Shown piece after piece: positions 52,183-59,911 of a DNA stretch of 64,000 bases (position 1 is its first letter; each line of letters begins with the position of its first letter). The translations under genes were made by a program, and so were the position numbers. Source of the stretch: Botrimarina mediterranea (GTDB lineage Bacteria; Planctomycetota; Planctomycetia; Pirellulales; Lacipirellulaceae); the NCBI RefSeq assembly GCF_007753265.1, contig NZ_CP036349.1, forward strand, positions 1,087,363 through 1,151,362, in the 5' to 3' direction. The notes beneath the pieces are model-generated. The model searched no databases and had not been told where the DNA came from. It saw only the letters and a program-made list of their open reading frames with translations.

Positions 52183-54291
52183 ATGCGCACCGTCGCGCTT
52201 GCCACGTTGCTGCTCTGCCCGCTAGCCGCCGACGCCCAGGAGACCTTCATTTTCGTCGGGCCCGCCGGCGCGCCGGCGTGGACGAATCCTTCCAACTGGT
52301 CCGGCGGCAGCGGCTCGTTCAGCGCGTGGCCCGGCGAGGCGCCCCAGCCCGGCACGCGCGACAGCGCCACCATCACGGGGTCCTGGGCCACGGCCAACAC
52401 GATGGACCTTGGCGCGACGAGCGTCGCCCTCGACGTGTTACGGATGGGCTCTAGCAGCGTCGGCGAAACCGTCATCGCGGGCTCGGGTGGCGCAACGCTC
52501 ACGGCCAATCGGATCGAGCCCGCCGGCGGCGTCTTTAGCAGCAATCGCTTGACGGTCGATCTGTTGCTCGACGGTTCACTCGAGCTCACCAACGCCACCT
52601 CTTCGCTCGTGCTCGACGGTGACCTTATCAACGGCAGCCCCGACGCCTTCCAACGCACCGTCACCAACAACACCGACCGCACCCTCAGCATCAACGGCCC
52701 GGTGCTCCTCTCCGACACGCCTGGCGCGCCGGGCGACCTCCGCTTCGTCAACGGCGGCGTCTCGCAGGTGGTGCTCAACGGCTCGATCTCCGACGGCGCC
52801 GCCCCGGGAGGACGCGTCATCTTCGCCCGTGGCGACTTCGACCACGTCGCTCCGAACACCAACACCGGCGTCACCCAACTCGGCGACAACGACCCCAACG
52901 TGGGCTCGACGCACACCATCCACACCGACACGTCACTGGGCCTGGGCCGGATCGTCATCAGCGGCGGCAACGAACTAAAGGTGATCCGCAGCGCCGACGG
53001 CAAGGGGACACGAAACCTCGCCAACGAGATTCAGATCGCCCGCGACGTGGTCTTCTCGGGGTCCAACGCCATCGTGCTCGACGGCACGGTGTTCCAGTCC
53101 AACGGTCGCAGTGTCATCAACCAGATGAGCGCGAGCACAACCCTCACGTTCAACGGTCCGATCTACGCCTCTAGCACGACCGATGTCCGCGAATGGACGT
53201 TCGACGGCGTCGGCCGAACGGTCGTCAACGGCGTGATTGACGACTCGCTCACCGCGCCGCAGCTGACCGGAGCGTCAGTCGCTAAACGCGGCGCGGGTCG
53301 CACGATCTTCACCAACCCCGCCGTCGCCGCTTACAGCGGCGCCACGCGCGTCATCGATGGCGTGCTACAGATCGGCGCCGGTGGCGACGCGGTTGGCCTT
53401 AACGGAGACGTGGTAAACGGCTCGGCGACGCTCGAGGTCAACCACTCCGGCTCGCTTGACTTCGACACGCTCGTCGCTGGATCGCTGACGTTCCGCCACA
53501 CCGGCCCGGGAGTCACGACGCTGTCACGCAATAACACTTCGACGGGACCCTATGTGGTCACCAGCGGGACGCTGCTGGTGAGCGGCAGCGCCGGAGCGGT
53601 CACCGTCTCGCTCGCCGAGTTAGGCGGGACCGGCTCGGTCGGCGCCGTCACCGCTCAGAACTTGGGCGTCATTGCGCCGGGGCTCGGGGGTATCGGCTCA
53701 CTATCGGCGGCTTCACTCAGCTTGCAGAGGGGCGGTCGCCTGGAGATCGAGATCGGTTCTTCCTCGCACGATCTGCTCAGCGTTGCCGGCGACGTGTCAC
53801 TCGATGGGCAGTTGTCCCTGGCGCTGGCCGCGTTTCCCGCCGATCCGTTGGCGGAGCTGACGGTGCTCACTGCCGGAGCGCTCTCGGGGTCGTTCTCGAA
53901 CATCGCCAGCGGCGCCCGTCTGGCGACGGTTGACGGCCTTGGGTCGTACGTCGTCACGGTCGATACCGCGGCCGGCGAGCTGCGGCTCTCGGACTTCGAG
54001 TCCGCCGTGCTGCCGGGCGACTTCAACGACGACGGCTCGGTCGACGCCGCCGACTACACGGTCTGGCGGGATAACTTCGGCCAACCCGTCGGCATGCTGC
54101 CGAACGACGTGGATGGCGTCCTCGAGGGGGGCGTCGTCGGCTCGGCCCAGTACGACCGCTGGGCGGCCAACTACGGGGCGACGGCTGCTGTGCCCGCCTC
54201 CGCCATCCCCGAGCCCGCCGCCGCGGCCCTGGCGGCCCTGGCGGCCGTCTGCGTCGCTCACCGGCCCCGCGCAGTTGAGTGCACGATCTGA
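52183..54291 (+). CDS. Secreted autotransporter-like beta-solenoid protein with dockerin and PEP-CTERM tail
   Basis: The 702-residue protein has a signal peptide, then a repetitive beta-helix of the autotransporter-adhesin type (VAKRGAGRTIFTNPAVAAYSGATRVIDGVLQIG, HTGPGVTTLSRNNTSTG). A dockerin type I-like calcium motif follows (PGDFNDDGSVDAADYTVWRDNF, then YDRWAANYG). It ends IPEPAAAALAALAAVCVAHRPR, a PEP-CTERM tail. This is a characteristic planctomycete surface protein design. It separates ffh from rpsP, which are usually adjacent. Function is unknown. Confidence 0.85.
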   Translation: MRTVALATLLLCPLAADAQETFIFVGPAGAPAWTNPSNWSGGSGSFSAWPGEAPQPGTRDSATITGSWATANTMDLGATSVALDVLRMGSSSVGETVIAGSGGATLTANRIEPAGGVFSSNRLTVDLLLDGSLELTNATSSLVLDGDLINGSPDAFQRTVTNNTDRTLSINGPVLLSDTPGAPGDLRFVNGGVSQVVLNGSISDGAAPGGRVIFARGDFDHVAPNTNTGVTQLGDNDPNVGSTHTIHTDTSLGLGRIVISGGNELKVIRSADGKGTRNLANEIQIARDVVFSGSNAIVLDGTVFQSNGRSVINQMSASTTLTFNGPIYASSTTDVREWTFDGVGRTVVNGVIDDSLTAPQLTGASVAKRGAGRTIFTNPAVAAYSGATRVIDGVLQIGAGGDAVGLNGDVVNGSATLEVNHSGSLDFDTLVAGSLTFRHTGPGVTTLSRNNTSTGPYVVTSGTLLVSGSAGAVTVSLAELGGTGSVGAVTAQNLGVIAPGLGGIGSLSAASLSLQRGGRLEIEIGSSSHDLLSVAGDVSLDGQLSLALAAFPADPLAELTVLTAGALSGSFSNIASGARLATVDGLGSYVVTVDTAAGELRLSDFESAVLPGDFNDDGSVDAADYTVWRDNFGQPVGMLPNDVDGVLEGGVVGSAQYDRWAANYGATAAVPASAIPEPAAAALAALAAVCVAHRPRAVECTI

Positions 54292-54297
54292 GCTGTA

Positions 54298-54373
54298 GGC
54301 GAGCCGGGAGCGTCAGCGACCGGAGGGCGGCGGGTACCAGGGTTCCTCCGGTCGCCGACGCTCCCGACTCGCC
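54298..54373. repeat. Palindromic repeat, GGCGAGCCGGGAGCGTCAGC family, copy 1
   Basis: GGCGAGCCGGGAGCGTCAGC at the left and GCCGACGCTCCCGACTCGCC at the right bound a GGTACCAGGGTTCC-containing loop. Copies 2 and 3 are at 61171-61242 and 63320-63395. Confidence 0.9.
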
Positions 54374-54553
54374 CGATACTTTGGCCCCGGGAAAACCCCC
54401 GCTAGCTTCAAGCTCAACAGGGGTTGTGCGATCCCCCCCGGGATCGCCATACTTGCGGATTCCCAGAACACCCCTTGGCCCCAGTAATGGCACCGCAGGG
54501 CAGCGAGCGAACCACGCTCCCCCCGCCCGTGGCCCCGCAGGAGAAAAGCGAAC

Positions 54554-54976
54554 GTGGCAGTCGTTATCCGCATGAAGAAGATGGGCCGCGCCCACCGGCA
54601 CTTCTTCCGTATCTGCGCCACCGACAAGCGGGCTCCCCGTGACGGTCGCGTTCTCGAAGAGCTCGGCACCTACGACCCAATGGTCCCCGACGCCGACGCC
54701 CGCGTCGTGCTCAAGAACGAGCGCGTCGATCACTGGCTGAGCGTCGGCGCGCTGCCGTCGGAGAAGGTCGCCATCCTACTCAAGAAGTACGGCACCAACG
54801 GCACCCACGTCGACGCCCAGAGGGCGGCCGTGGAGAAGCTTTCGATGCCTTACACGATCCCCGACGCGGGCGAGCCGGCCTCCAAGCCCAAGGCCGACGA
54901 GCCCGCCGCGGAAGAGGCGAGCGCCGAGGCCCCGGCCGCCGAAGAGGCGCCCGCCGAACCCGCCGCCGCTGAGTGA
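54554..54976 (+). CDS. rpsP: 30S ribosomal protein S16 with Ala/Glu-rich tail
   Basis: The 140-residue protein starts at GTG: VAVVIRMKKMGRAHRHFFRICATD, RDGRVLEELGTYDP, LKNERVDHWLSVGALPSEKVAILLKK, the S16 core (about 1-90). The last 50 residues are an Ala/Pro/Glu/Lys tail (KADEPAAEEASAEAPAAEEA), absent from the usual 80-90-residue S16. The repeat at 54298 lies between it and the PEP-CTERM gene. trmD follows without rimM. Confidence 0.93.
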   Translation: MAVVIRMKKMGRAHRHFFRICATDKRAPRDGRVLEELGTYDPMVPDADARVVLKNERVDHWLSVGALPSEKVAILLKKYGTNGTHVDAQRAAVEKLSMPYTIPDAGEPASKPKADEPAAEEASAEAPAAEEAPAEPAAAE

Positions 54977-55034
54977 GCTACTATTGAAGTCGCGGCCTCC
55001 GCAGCCGCTTGAGGCTTAGCGAACGGACAGCGCC

Positions 55035-55739
55035 ATGCGTTTCGACGTGCTGACGCTCTTCCCGGAGATCTTCTCCGGGTACTTGACGCAAAGCCTGCTC
55101 AAGCTGGCGATCGACCGCGGCCTGACATCGGTCCACCTGCACAACGTGCGGGACTGGGCCACGGGGAAGCACCGACAAGTTGACGACAAACCCTTCGGCG
55201 GCGGCCCCGGCATGCTGCTGATGCCCGGCCCCGTGGTCGAGGCGGTCGAGGCGGTCCAAGCGATCGATGGCGCACCAGGTTCTCAATGCGGACCGGGTCG
55301 CCTCTTGCTGATGACCCCTCAAGGCCGCCGGCTCGACCAGCCGTTTGTCGAAGACCTGGCGACTTCCAAGCGAATCGTGATGCTGTGCGGCCGCTACGAG
55401 GGCTTCGACCAACGCGTCGTGGACCTGTTGCAGCCCGAAGAGGTGTCGATCGGCGATTACGTCCTCAACGGGGGCGAGGTCGCCTCGATGACGATCATCG
55501 ACGCGGTCGTCCGGCTGGTGCCGGGCGTCCTCGGCGACGAAACCAGCAGCCAAGAAGACTCGTTCAGCCGCGCCGGCCGGACCCTCGAATACGCCCAGTA
55601 CACGCGACCCCGTGAGTACCGCGGCCTCGAGGTTCCCGAGGTGCTGCTGAGCGGAAACCACCCCGAGATCGCCGCCTGGCGCGAACGGGATGCGAAAGCT
55701 AGAACGAACAAGAGACGAGGAGAGAGTAGCTGCGGCTAG
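55035..55739 (+). CDS. trmD: tRNA (guanine-N1)-methyltransferase TrmD
   Basis: The 234-residue protein matches TrmD: MRFDVLTLFPEIFSGYLTQSL, KPFGGGPGMLLM, the trefoil-knot SAM site CGRYEGFDQRV and GDYVLNGGEVASMTIIDAVVRL, and YTRPREYRGLEVPEVLLSGNH. It methylates G37 of tRNAs reading CNN/GGN-type codons to prevent frameshifting. Codon use and GC fit neighbours up to the last residues, after which a lower-GC gene starts 27 bp downstream. Confidence 0.95.
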   Translation: MRFDVLTLFPEIFSGYLTQSLLKLAIDRGLTSVHLHNVRDWATGKHRQVDDKPFGGGPGMLLMPGPVVEAVEAVQAIDGAPGSQCGPGRLLLMTPQGRRLDQPFVEDLATSKRIVMLCGRYEGFDQRVVDLLQPEEVSIGDYVLNGGEVASMTIIDAVVRLVPGVLGDETSSQEDSFSRAGRTLEYAQYTRPREYRGLEVPEVLLSGNHPEIAAWRERDAKARTNKRRGESSCG

Positions 55740-55766
55740 ATCCGAGTAAGAGAAGGTTGAGATAGC

Positions 55767-56096
55767 ATGAGCAAACCTATGCTAGGAGTGCTCATCTGTA
55801 TTTCAGTCGTCGCCGTCCCGGTGTTTCTCTATCTAGCCGTGGGCTACTGGCTCAGGATTCGACGAGGCATCTGTCCTGCATGTGGTCAAAAGCGGCTGAA
55901 GATGGTGAACTTCGTAAGGGCCACCATTGAGGTCGATGGAGAACGTGCTCCTGACGCTTGGTCTTATCACGAATGCGAACACTGCAATAAGCGATTTAAG
56001 CAACACCGCGGCAGATTCACCACCGCGAGCGAACATGAATCACGACACTTCGACATTTCGCGAAAGTTAGCCACGAATCGCCGCAACTTCGCTTAA
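55767..56096 (+). CDS. Small membrane protein with a zinc-binding-like domain
   Basis: The 109-residue protein has one N-terminal transmembrane helix (MLGVLICISVVAVPVFLYLAVGYWL) followed by CPACG and later HECEHCNK, two CxxC pairs that could bind one zinc. The C-terminal part is basic. GC is visibly lower than in trmD and rplS. It sits in the normally tight trmD-rplS interval, so it is probably a later insertion. Family unknown. Confidence 0.65.
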   Translation: MSKPMLGVLICISVVAVPVFLYLAVGYWLRIRRGICPACGQKRLKMVNFVRATIEVDGERAPDAWSYHECEHCNKRFKQHRGRFTTASEHESRHFDISRKLATNRRNFA

Positions 56097-56129
56097 GTAA
56101 AAAAACTACCCTATCCACCAAGCAAAGCC

Positions 56130-56510
56130 ATGTCCGCCCACCCGCTCCTCGACATCGTCGAAAAGACCTCCCTCAAGTCCGCGGACGTGCCGCAGTTTGA
56201 AGTCGGCGACACCGTCGATGTGCACACCCGGATCCTGGAAGGCAACAAGGAACGCATCCAGGTCTTCTCCGGCGTGGTGATCGCCCGCAGCGGCGCCGGC
56301 GTCAAGGAGATGTTCACGGTCCGTCGGATCGTCAACAACGAGGGCGTCGAGCGCAAGTTCCCGATCCACTCGCCGAAGATCGCCAAGGTCGAAGTGACCC
56401 GCTCGGCCGTCGTCCGCCGCGCGAAGCTCTACTACCTGCGCGACCGCGTCGGCAAGGCGACCCGCCTCCGCGAACGCCGCCGCGACATCGCCAAGGGCGC
56501 CAAGGGCTAA
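56130..56510 (+). CDS. rplS: 50S ribosomal protein L19
   Basis: The 126-residue protein matches L19: [82 protein letters not shown]. It lies at the 30S-50S interface. A strong terminator follows 30 bp after the stop. Confidence 0.95.
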   Translation: MSAHPLLDIVEKTSLKSADVPQFEVGDTVDVHTRILEGNKERIQVFSGVVIARSGAGVKEMFTVRRIVNNEGVERKFPIHSPKIAKVEVTRSAVVRRAKLYYLRDRVGKATRLRERRRDIAKGAKG

Positions 56511-56541
56511 AGCCGCTCGCGGCTTAGCGGTCAGCATTCAG

Positions 56542-56590
56542 CGATCAGCTTTTGGCCCTCGGGCTGAAAGCTGATCGTTTTTTTCTTTTT
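56542..56590 (+). terminator. Rho-independent terminator after rplS
   Basis: CGATCAGCTTT (56542-56552) pairs with AAAGCTGATCG (56567-56577), then TTTTTTTC. The inner GGCCCTCGGGCT is also partly self-complementary. It ends the trmD-rplS transcript. Confidence 0.85.
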
Positions 56591-56672
56591 CCCCCTCCTC
56601 TCTTGTGGGGAGGCCTTTTTCTTTGGGAAACGGGGGGAGGGGGGCGCCCCGGGTACCCGCTCCCAACGAAGC

Positions 56673-56731
56673 GAACCACCAAGGAACGAAGGAACGAAGT
56701 TTTCCTTTGTTCCTTCGTTCCTTTGTGGTTC
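56673..56731. repeat. Palindromic repeat, ACCACAAAGGAACGAAG family, copy 4
   Basis: GAACCACCAAGGAACGAAGG and CCTTCGTTCCTTTGTGGTTC bound a short loop, 12 bp before the yraN start. GGGAAACGGGGGGAGG sequence at 56616-56660 resembles an arm of the nested palindrome at 8843-9181. Confidence 0.85.
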
Positions 56732-56743
56732 AACTGTGGAACC

Positions 56744-57136
56744 ATGAGTTGGTTCCAATCTCTTCAACGCCCGATACCTCTCGGTCAGCGCGGCGAGCGC
56801 TTCGCCGCCCGCCTCTTGCGGCGTAAGGGCCACCGCGTGCTGCTCGCCGGCGAACGCAACCGCTTTGGCGAGTTCGACCTCGTGACAATCGACGAGCGGA
56901 CGCCCGAACGGCGGCTGGTCTTCGTCGAAGTCAAAACACGCCGCAACGAACACGCCGGCGCCCCCGCCGAAGCCGTCACGCCAGAGAAGCAGCGTCGCCT
57001 CACCCGCGCCGCGTGGTCGTTCCTCCGCACACACGACCTGGAAGACCACCCGCTACGCTTCGACGTGGTGGGGATCGTCTGGCCGGTGGAAGCGAAGCGG
57101 CCGGTGAAGGTGGTGCATATCGAAGGGGCGTTTTGA
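56744..57136 (+). CDS. UPF0102 (YraN) family nuclease-like protein
   Basis: The 130-residue protein has the YraN pattern: GQRGERFAARLLRRKGHRVL, GEFDLVTIDE and LVFVEVKTRR, the D...ExK layout of restriction-endonuclease-like folds, then AVTPEKQRRLTRAAWSFL and LRFDVVGIVW. The biological role is not settled. yraN often follows rplS/rnhB in other bacteria, so the neighbourhood supports the call. The ATG at 56744 follows a palindromic repeat. Confidence 0.88.
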   Translation: MSWFQSLQRPIPLGQRGERFAARLLRRKGHRVLLAGERNRFGEFDLVTIDERTPERRLVFVEVKTRRNEHAGAPAEAVTPEKQRRLTRAAWSFLRTHDLEDHPLRFDVVGIVWPVEAKRPVKVVHIEGAF

Positions 57137-57305
57137 ACGCCGGTATCGAAGCATCTGAATAATCGCTCTAGACGTTCCATTCGGACGTAATGACGCAGAA
57201 CTCCGACTTTCTTTGAACGGCTAATCCCGCGGACGCCAGACAGTAAGCAATCCTTGCGGCGCGTATTTGCTTGGGAGGAAATCGTAGGCCAGCAAGGAGG
57301 GCCCT

Positions 57306-57905
57306 ATGCGACTCGGCATATTTCTAGCCAGCATACTGTTAATTCAGTTTGCGGGGTGCCGGCTGATGCAGCCTAAAATAGTGTCGCCACCCACCGTTTA
57401 CGTACCCGTTCGTGTACCGGTGCCAGTCCCGGTTTACGTTGATGCTGGGCGCTTCGGGAGCAAGCAAGCCTATGCAAATGATCTAGCGACAGTGGATGGC
57501 CAGCCATTTGCTCCCTATAGAAATACCCAATCTACTGTTAGCGCAGTTCGAGTTGGACGTGCGGCTGATGTGTTTGACGCGAAGAAAATCCAGTCTGTTA
57601 CGGCGGGAGTAAACGCAGACTCACTGCGCCGGGCTATTATGTCACGACTTGAGGTGATAGGTTCTGTAGAGTCGGTTCCTGTAGTCGAACCCAACTCTTT
57701 ACAAATCGTGATTAGAGAGAACGACGGTGACAAGTTCTATCAACACGTAGTGCGAGCAGCGAACTTGGAAACGGACAGCATTGCTGTCTCTGTCGAGTCT
57801 CGACTTTTCGCACGGCAGGCTGGGGGTAGGATAGTCGAGGTTGATGCAGGTGATGAAAAGGCGGTAGATGTGTTGGAAGCTGTTAGAGTAGCATTGCCTC
57901 AGTAG
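57306..57905 (+). CDS. Putative lipoprotein
   Basis: The 199-residue protein has a lipoprotein signal sequence: MRLGIFLASILLIQFAGC, with a lipobox-like FAGC. The mature part begins with a Val/Pro repeat (VYVPVRVPVPVPVYV), then a mixed domain with repeated VESVPVVEP and AVSVESRL strands. No family recognised. GC is lower than the translation cluster. It is 4 bp from the next gene, so they form a pair. A GGAGG site precedes the ATG. Confidence 0.65.
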   Translation: MRLGIFLASILLIQFAGCRLMQPKIVSPPTVYVPVRVPVPVPVYVDAGRFGSKQAYANDLATVDGQPFAPYRNTQSTVSAVRVGRAADVFDAKKIQSVTAGVNADSLRRAIMSRLEVIGSVESVPVVEPNSLQIVIRENDGDKFYQHVVRAANLETDSIAVSVESRLFARQAGGRIVEVDAGDEKAVDVLEAVRVALPQ

Positions 57906-57909
57906 TTGT

Positions 57910-58395
57910 ATGACCGCTTGGTATAGCAGACGTGTAAACGAGCGGCCTTACAAGGCAGTGGGTACGATAGCGGTGGCGTTTGCTACTTTGCTATCGACAG
58001 GCGCGCTCGTTTTCGGGGCGATCTTCCCCCGAGAGGATGCCCAAGCAGTTAGTTACTTGGTTGCACTGTTGTATTTTGCGTGTAGCTACTTGGCCAATGC
58101 AGTTGTGTTTACCGCGTTCAATTTGTCGAGATCGGGTTGGCGTAACACTCGAAGTACTGTTTATCTGTGGCAAGGTTGGGTTTTCTCTGGATGCGTCATT
58201 GCTTCGTCGATGGTGACGATTTCAGCGTCAGCGTATGTACTCTTGTTCGCTGACTTCCTGCCTGAGGAGGGCGGGGTGAAGCTCTACGGACAGTCAACAA
58301 CGCCTGCCGATCTGTTTAGTATTGCAATGCTTTTTGCCGGGCCTTTGCTTTCCGTCGCGCTCGCAATCCAGATTTGGGCCAACTCATCAGATTGA
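57910..58395 (+). CDS. Integral membrane protein, partner of the lipoprotein gene
   Basis: The 161-residue protein has four hydrophobic helices (about 18-38, 48-68, 88-112, 132-155). No conserved motif is recognised. It starts 4 bp after the putative lipoprotein and has the same lower-GC character. A short palindrome GATGACAGTGTCATC straddles its stop. Confidence 0.6.
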   Translation: MTAWYSRRVNERPYKAVGTIAVAFATLLSTGALVFGAIFPREDAQAVSYLVALLYFACSYLANAVVFTAFNLSRSGWRNTRSTVYLWQGWVFSGCVIASSMVTISASAYVLLFADFLPEEGGVKLYGQSTTPADLFSIAMLFAGPLLSVALAIQIWANSSD

Positions 58396-58426
58396 TGACA
58401 GTGTCATCCAAATTCGGAAGCGGCGG

Positions 58427-58479
58427 GTGGCCGGGGTCATGAGGCTCCGGGGGCTCCGCTACGCTGCGACCCCGGCCAC
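58427..58479. repeat. Palindromic repeat GTGGCCGGGGTC
   Basis: Perfect 12-bp arms GTGGCCGGGGTC (58427-58438) and GACCCCGGCCAC (58468-58479). The right part contains TCCGCTACGCTGC, shared with the element at 4238-4344. The remaining intergenic DNA to 58996 has open frames without recognisable features, which I do not call. Confidence 0.75.
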
Positions 58480-58996
58480 ACCATTAAGGGCGGCGGTCTT
58501 CGCTGCTGCCGATGCTCTCGAACCAGCGGTAGCTCCGTCGCTCTCTTACCAACCCACCGATCTCCTTTCCGAAACCCAGTCGAACCGCCCAGGACCCCGT
58601 CGAGTCCTGTGGCCAAGAGCAACGGGAAAGTACGGCAAAAACCGGGAAAAGGGGGCCTCGTCGCTAGAGCCGCTAGGAGGCCATTTGGCGCGTTATTGGC
58701 GCGAGGTGGACCTTTGGGCGCTGGGAGGGATTTGGACGCTGCCTCGTGCATCCTGGAGCGTTCTAGAAGGGTCCTGTGACCTCGGTCTGGCGACAGGAGG
58801 TTGGAGGTCGCGGGGGCCCCTCTTTGGTGGGGTTTTTGCGGGATTTGGCAGTTCCGGCTTCGCGATCACCAGCCTGCCGCCCTTCTTATGCTTTCCGTTG
58901 CCGTGAGTTCGGGTCGGCGGCGGCTTGGCATGGACGTTGCCGCCGTTGGCGTTGGTTCACACGGAACCCCCTCAACTTCACCCCAAGGAGGACCCG

Positions 58997-59323
58997 ATGG
59001 CGACCGCGACCGCGAACTACAAAGAATGCATCAACGCCTGTAACGACTGCCTCGCCGATTGTTTGGCGTGTGCGGCGGAGATGATCGGCGAGGAGACGAC
59101 GAACGATTGCCCCAAGTGCTGTCTCGAATGCGCCGCGATCTGTCGGGCGTGCGTCGAAGTGATGGCGATCGGCGGCGAGCACGCCGCGGCGCTCTGTCAG
59201 CTTTGCTCGGAGGTGTGCCAGTACTGCGCCGAGCAGTGCAGCGCTCACAAGCACAAGCATTGCCAACAATGCGCCAAGAGCTGCCGCCACTGCGCGGACA
59301 CGTGCCAGGCTGTTGCCGCTTGA
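58997..59323 (+). CDS. Cys-rich four-helix-bundle copper-storage-like protein (Csp3 type)
   Basis: The 108-residue protein contains 21 cysteines spaced along helices (ECINACNDCLADCLACAAEM, CPKCCLECAAICRACVEVM, CQLCSEVCQYCAEQC, CQQCAKSCRHCADTC). This is the pattern of Csp copper-storage four-helix bundles (DUF326). There is no signal peptide, so it would be the cytosolic Csp3 type. The ATG at 58997 follows AAGGAGG. It would bind many Cu(I) ions. Confidence 0.88.
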   Translation: MATATANYKECINACNDCLADCLACAAEMIGEETTNDCPKCCLECAAICRACVEVMAIGGEHAAALCQLCSEVCQYCAEQCSAHKHKHCQQCAKSCRHCADTCQAVAA

Positions 59324-59339
59324 GGCAGGTTGGACGACG

Positions 59340-59380
59340 ATCGAGCGGGCGTCGTTGGGCGCTCGCTCGATTTCGTTCTT
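59340..59380 (+). terminator. Terminator-like hairpin after the Csp gene
   Basis: ATCGAGCGGGCG (59340-59351) pairs with CGCTCGCTCGAT (59360-59371) with an 8-nt loop, followed by TTCGTTCTTG. It is 17 bp past the stop codon. Confidence 0.6.
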
Positions 59381-59446
59381 GTCGATCGGATGTTGATATC
59401 GGAAGAGCCGCAACACCGACCACTAACGTGGCCGGCTCGCCACGAC

Positions 59447-59884
59447 TCAATACATCTCTTGCATCCACTGCCCGCCGTGCGCGGGGTTGCCGATGAGTTT
59501 TTGGTTTCGCATGTCGATCACCCAATCCATCAACTCAAGCGGAACCTGACCGATCAGCACGGGGCAGCCTTCCGGCAATTCGGTCACGTCGATCGGGCAA
59601 TCACGTCCATTGATCGTTAGTCGTACGGCGCTGAACAGGCGGACAACGCTCTTTCCTGCGGCAGTCATTGTCGTGGCGCTTCGATGCTCGGTGAGACCCA
59701 ACTGCGCAACGAGGTTAGCCGGTATCGCCAGTCGAGTTGCTCCCGTATCCACCAGCGCGTCGTCGATCACCACCGTGCGGACTTGGTCGGGAGAAAGTTG
59801 CCCGGCCTCGACCATGTGCAGGTCGGAGAGGTTTTCAATCTTCGCGGTGACAAGGACGCGCCCCATCTCGGCGGTCTCAGACAT
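59447..59884 (-). CDS. Retropepsin-like aspartic protease
   Basis: The 145-residue protein has the retropepsin flap and catalytic layout: ALVDTGATRLAIP (catalytic D46), then TMTAAGKSVVRLFSAVRLTI, VTELPEGCPVLIGQVPLELMDWVID. The VLIGxxxLExxD motif is typical of bacterial clan AA single-domain proteases, which dimerise. No signal peptide or membrane helix is seen. It shares its strand with nadA but is downstream of it. Confidence 0.82.
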   Translation of the reverse strand: MSETAEMGRVLVTAKIENLSDLHMVEAGQLSPDQVRTVVIDDALVDTGATRLAIPANLVAQLGLTEHRSATTMTAAGKSVVRLFSAVRLTINGRDCPIDVTELPEGCPVLIGQVPLELMDWVIDMRNQKLIGNPAHGGQWMQEMY

Positions 59885-59911
59885 GGCGATCGCTCCGTCG
59901 TGGGTGGGGGG

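Noticed and set aside
58437-58906. Open frames on both strands in the 600-bp gap before the Csp gene
   Set aside because: No start site, no domain, and products rich in Pro/Gly/Arg; treated as intergenic.
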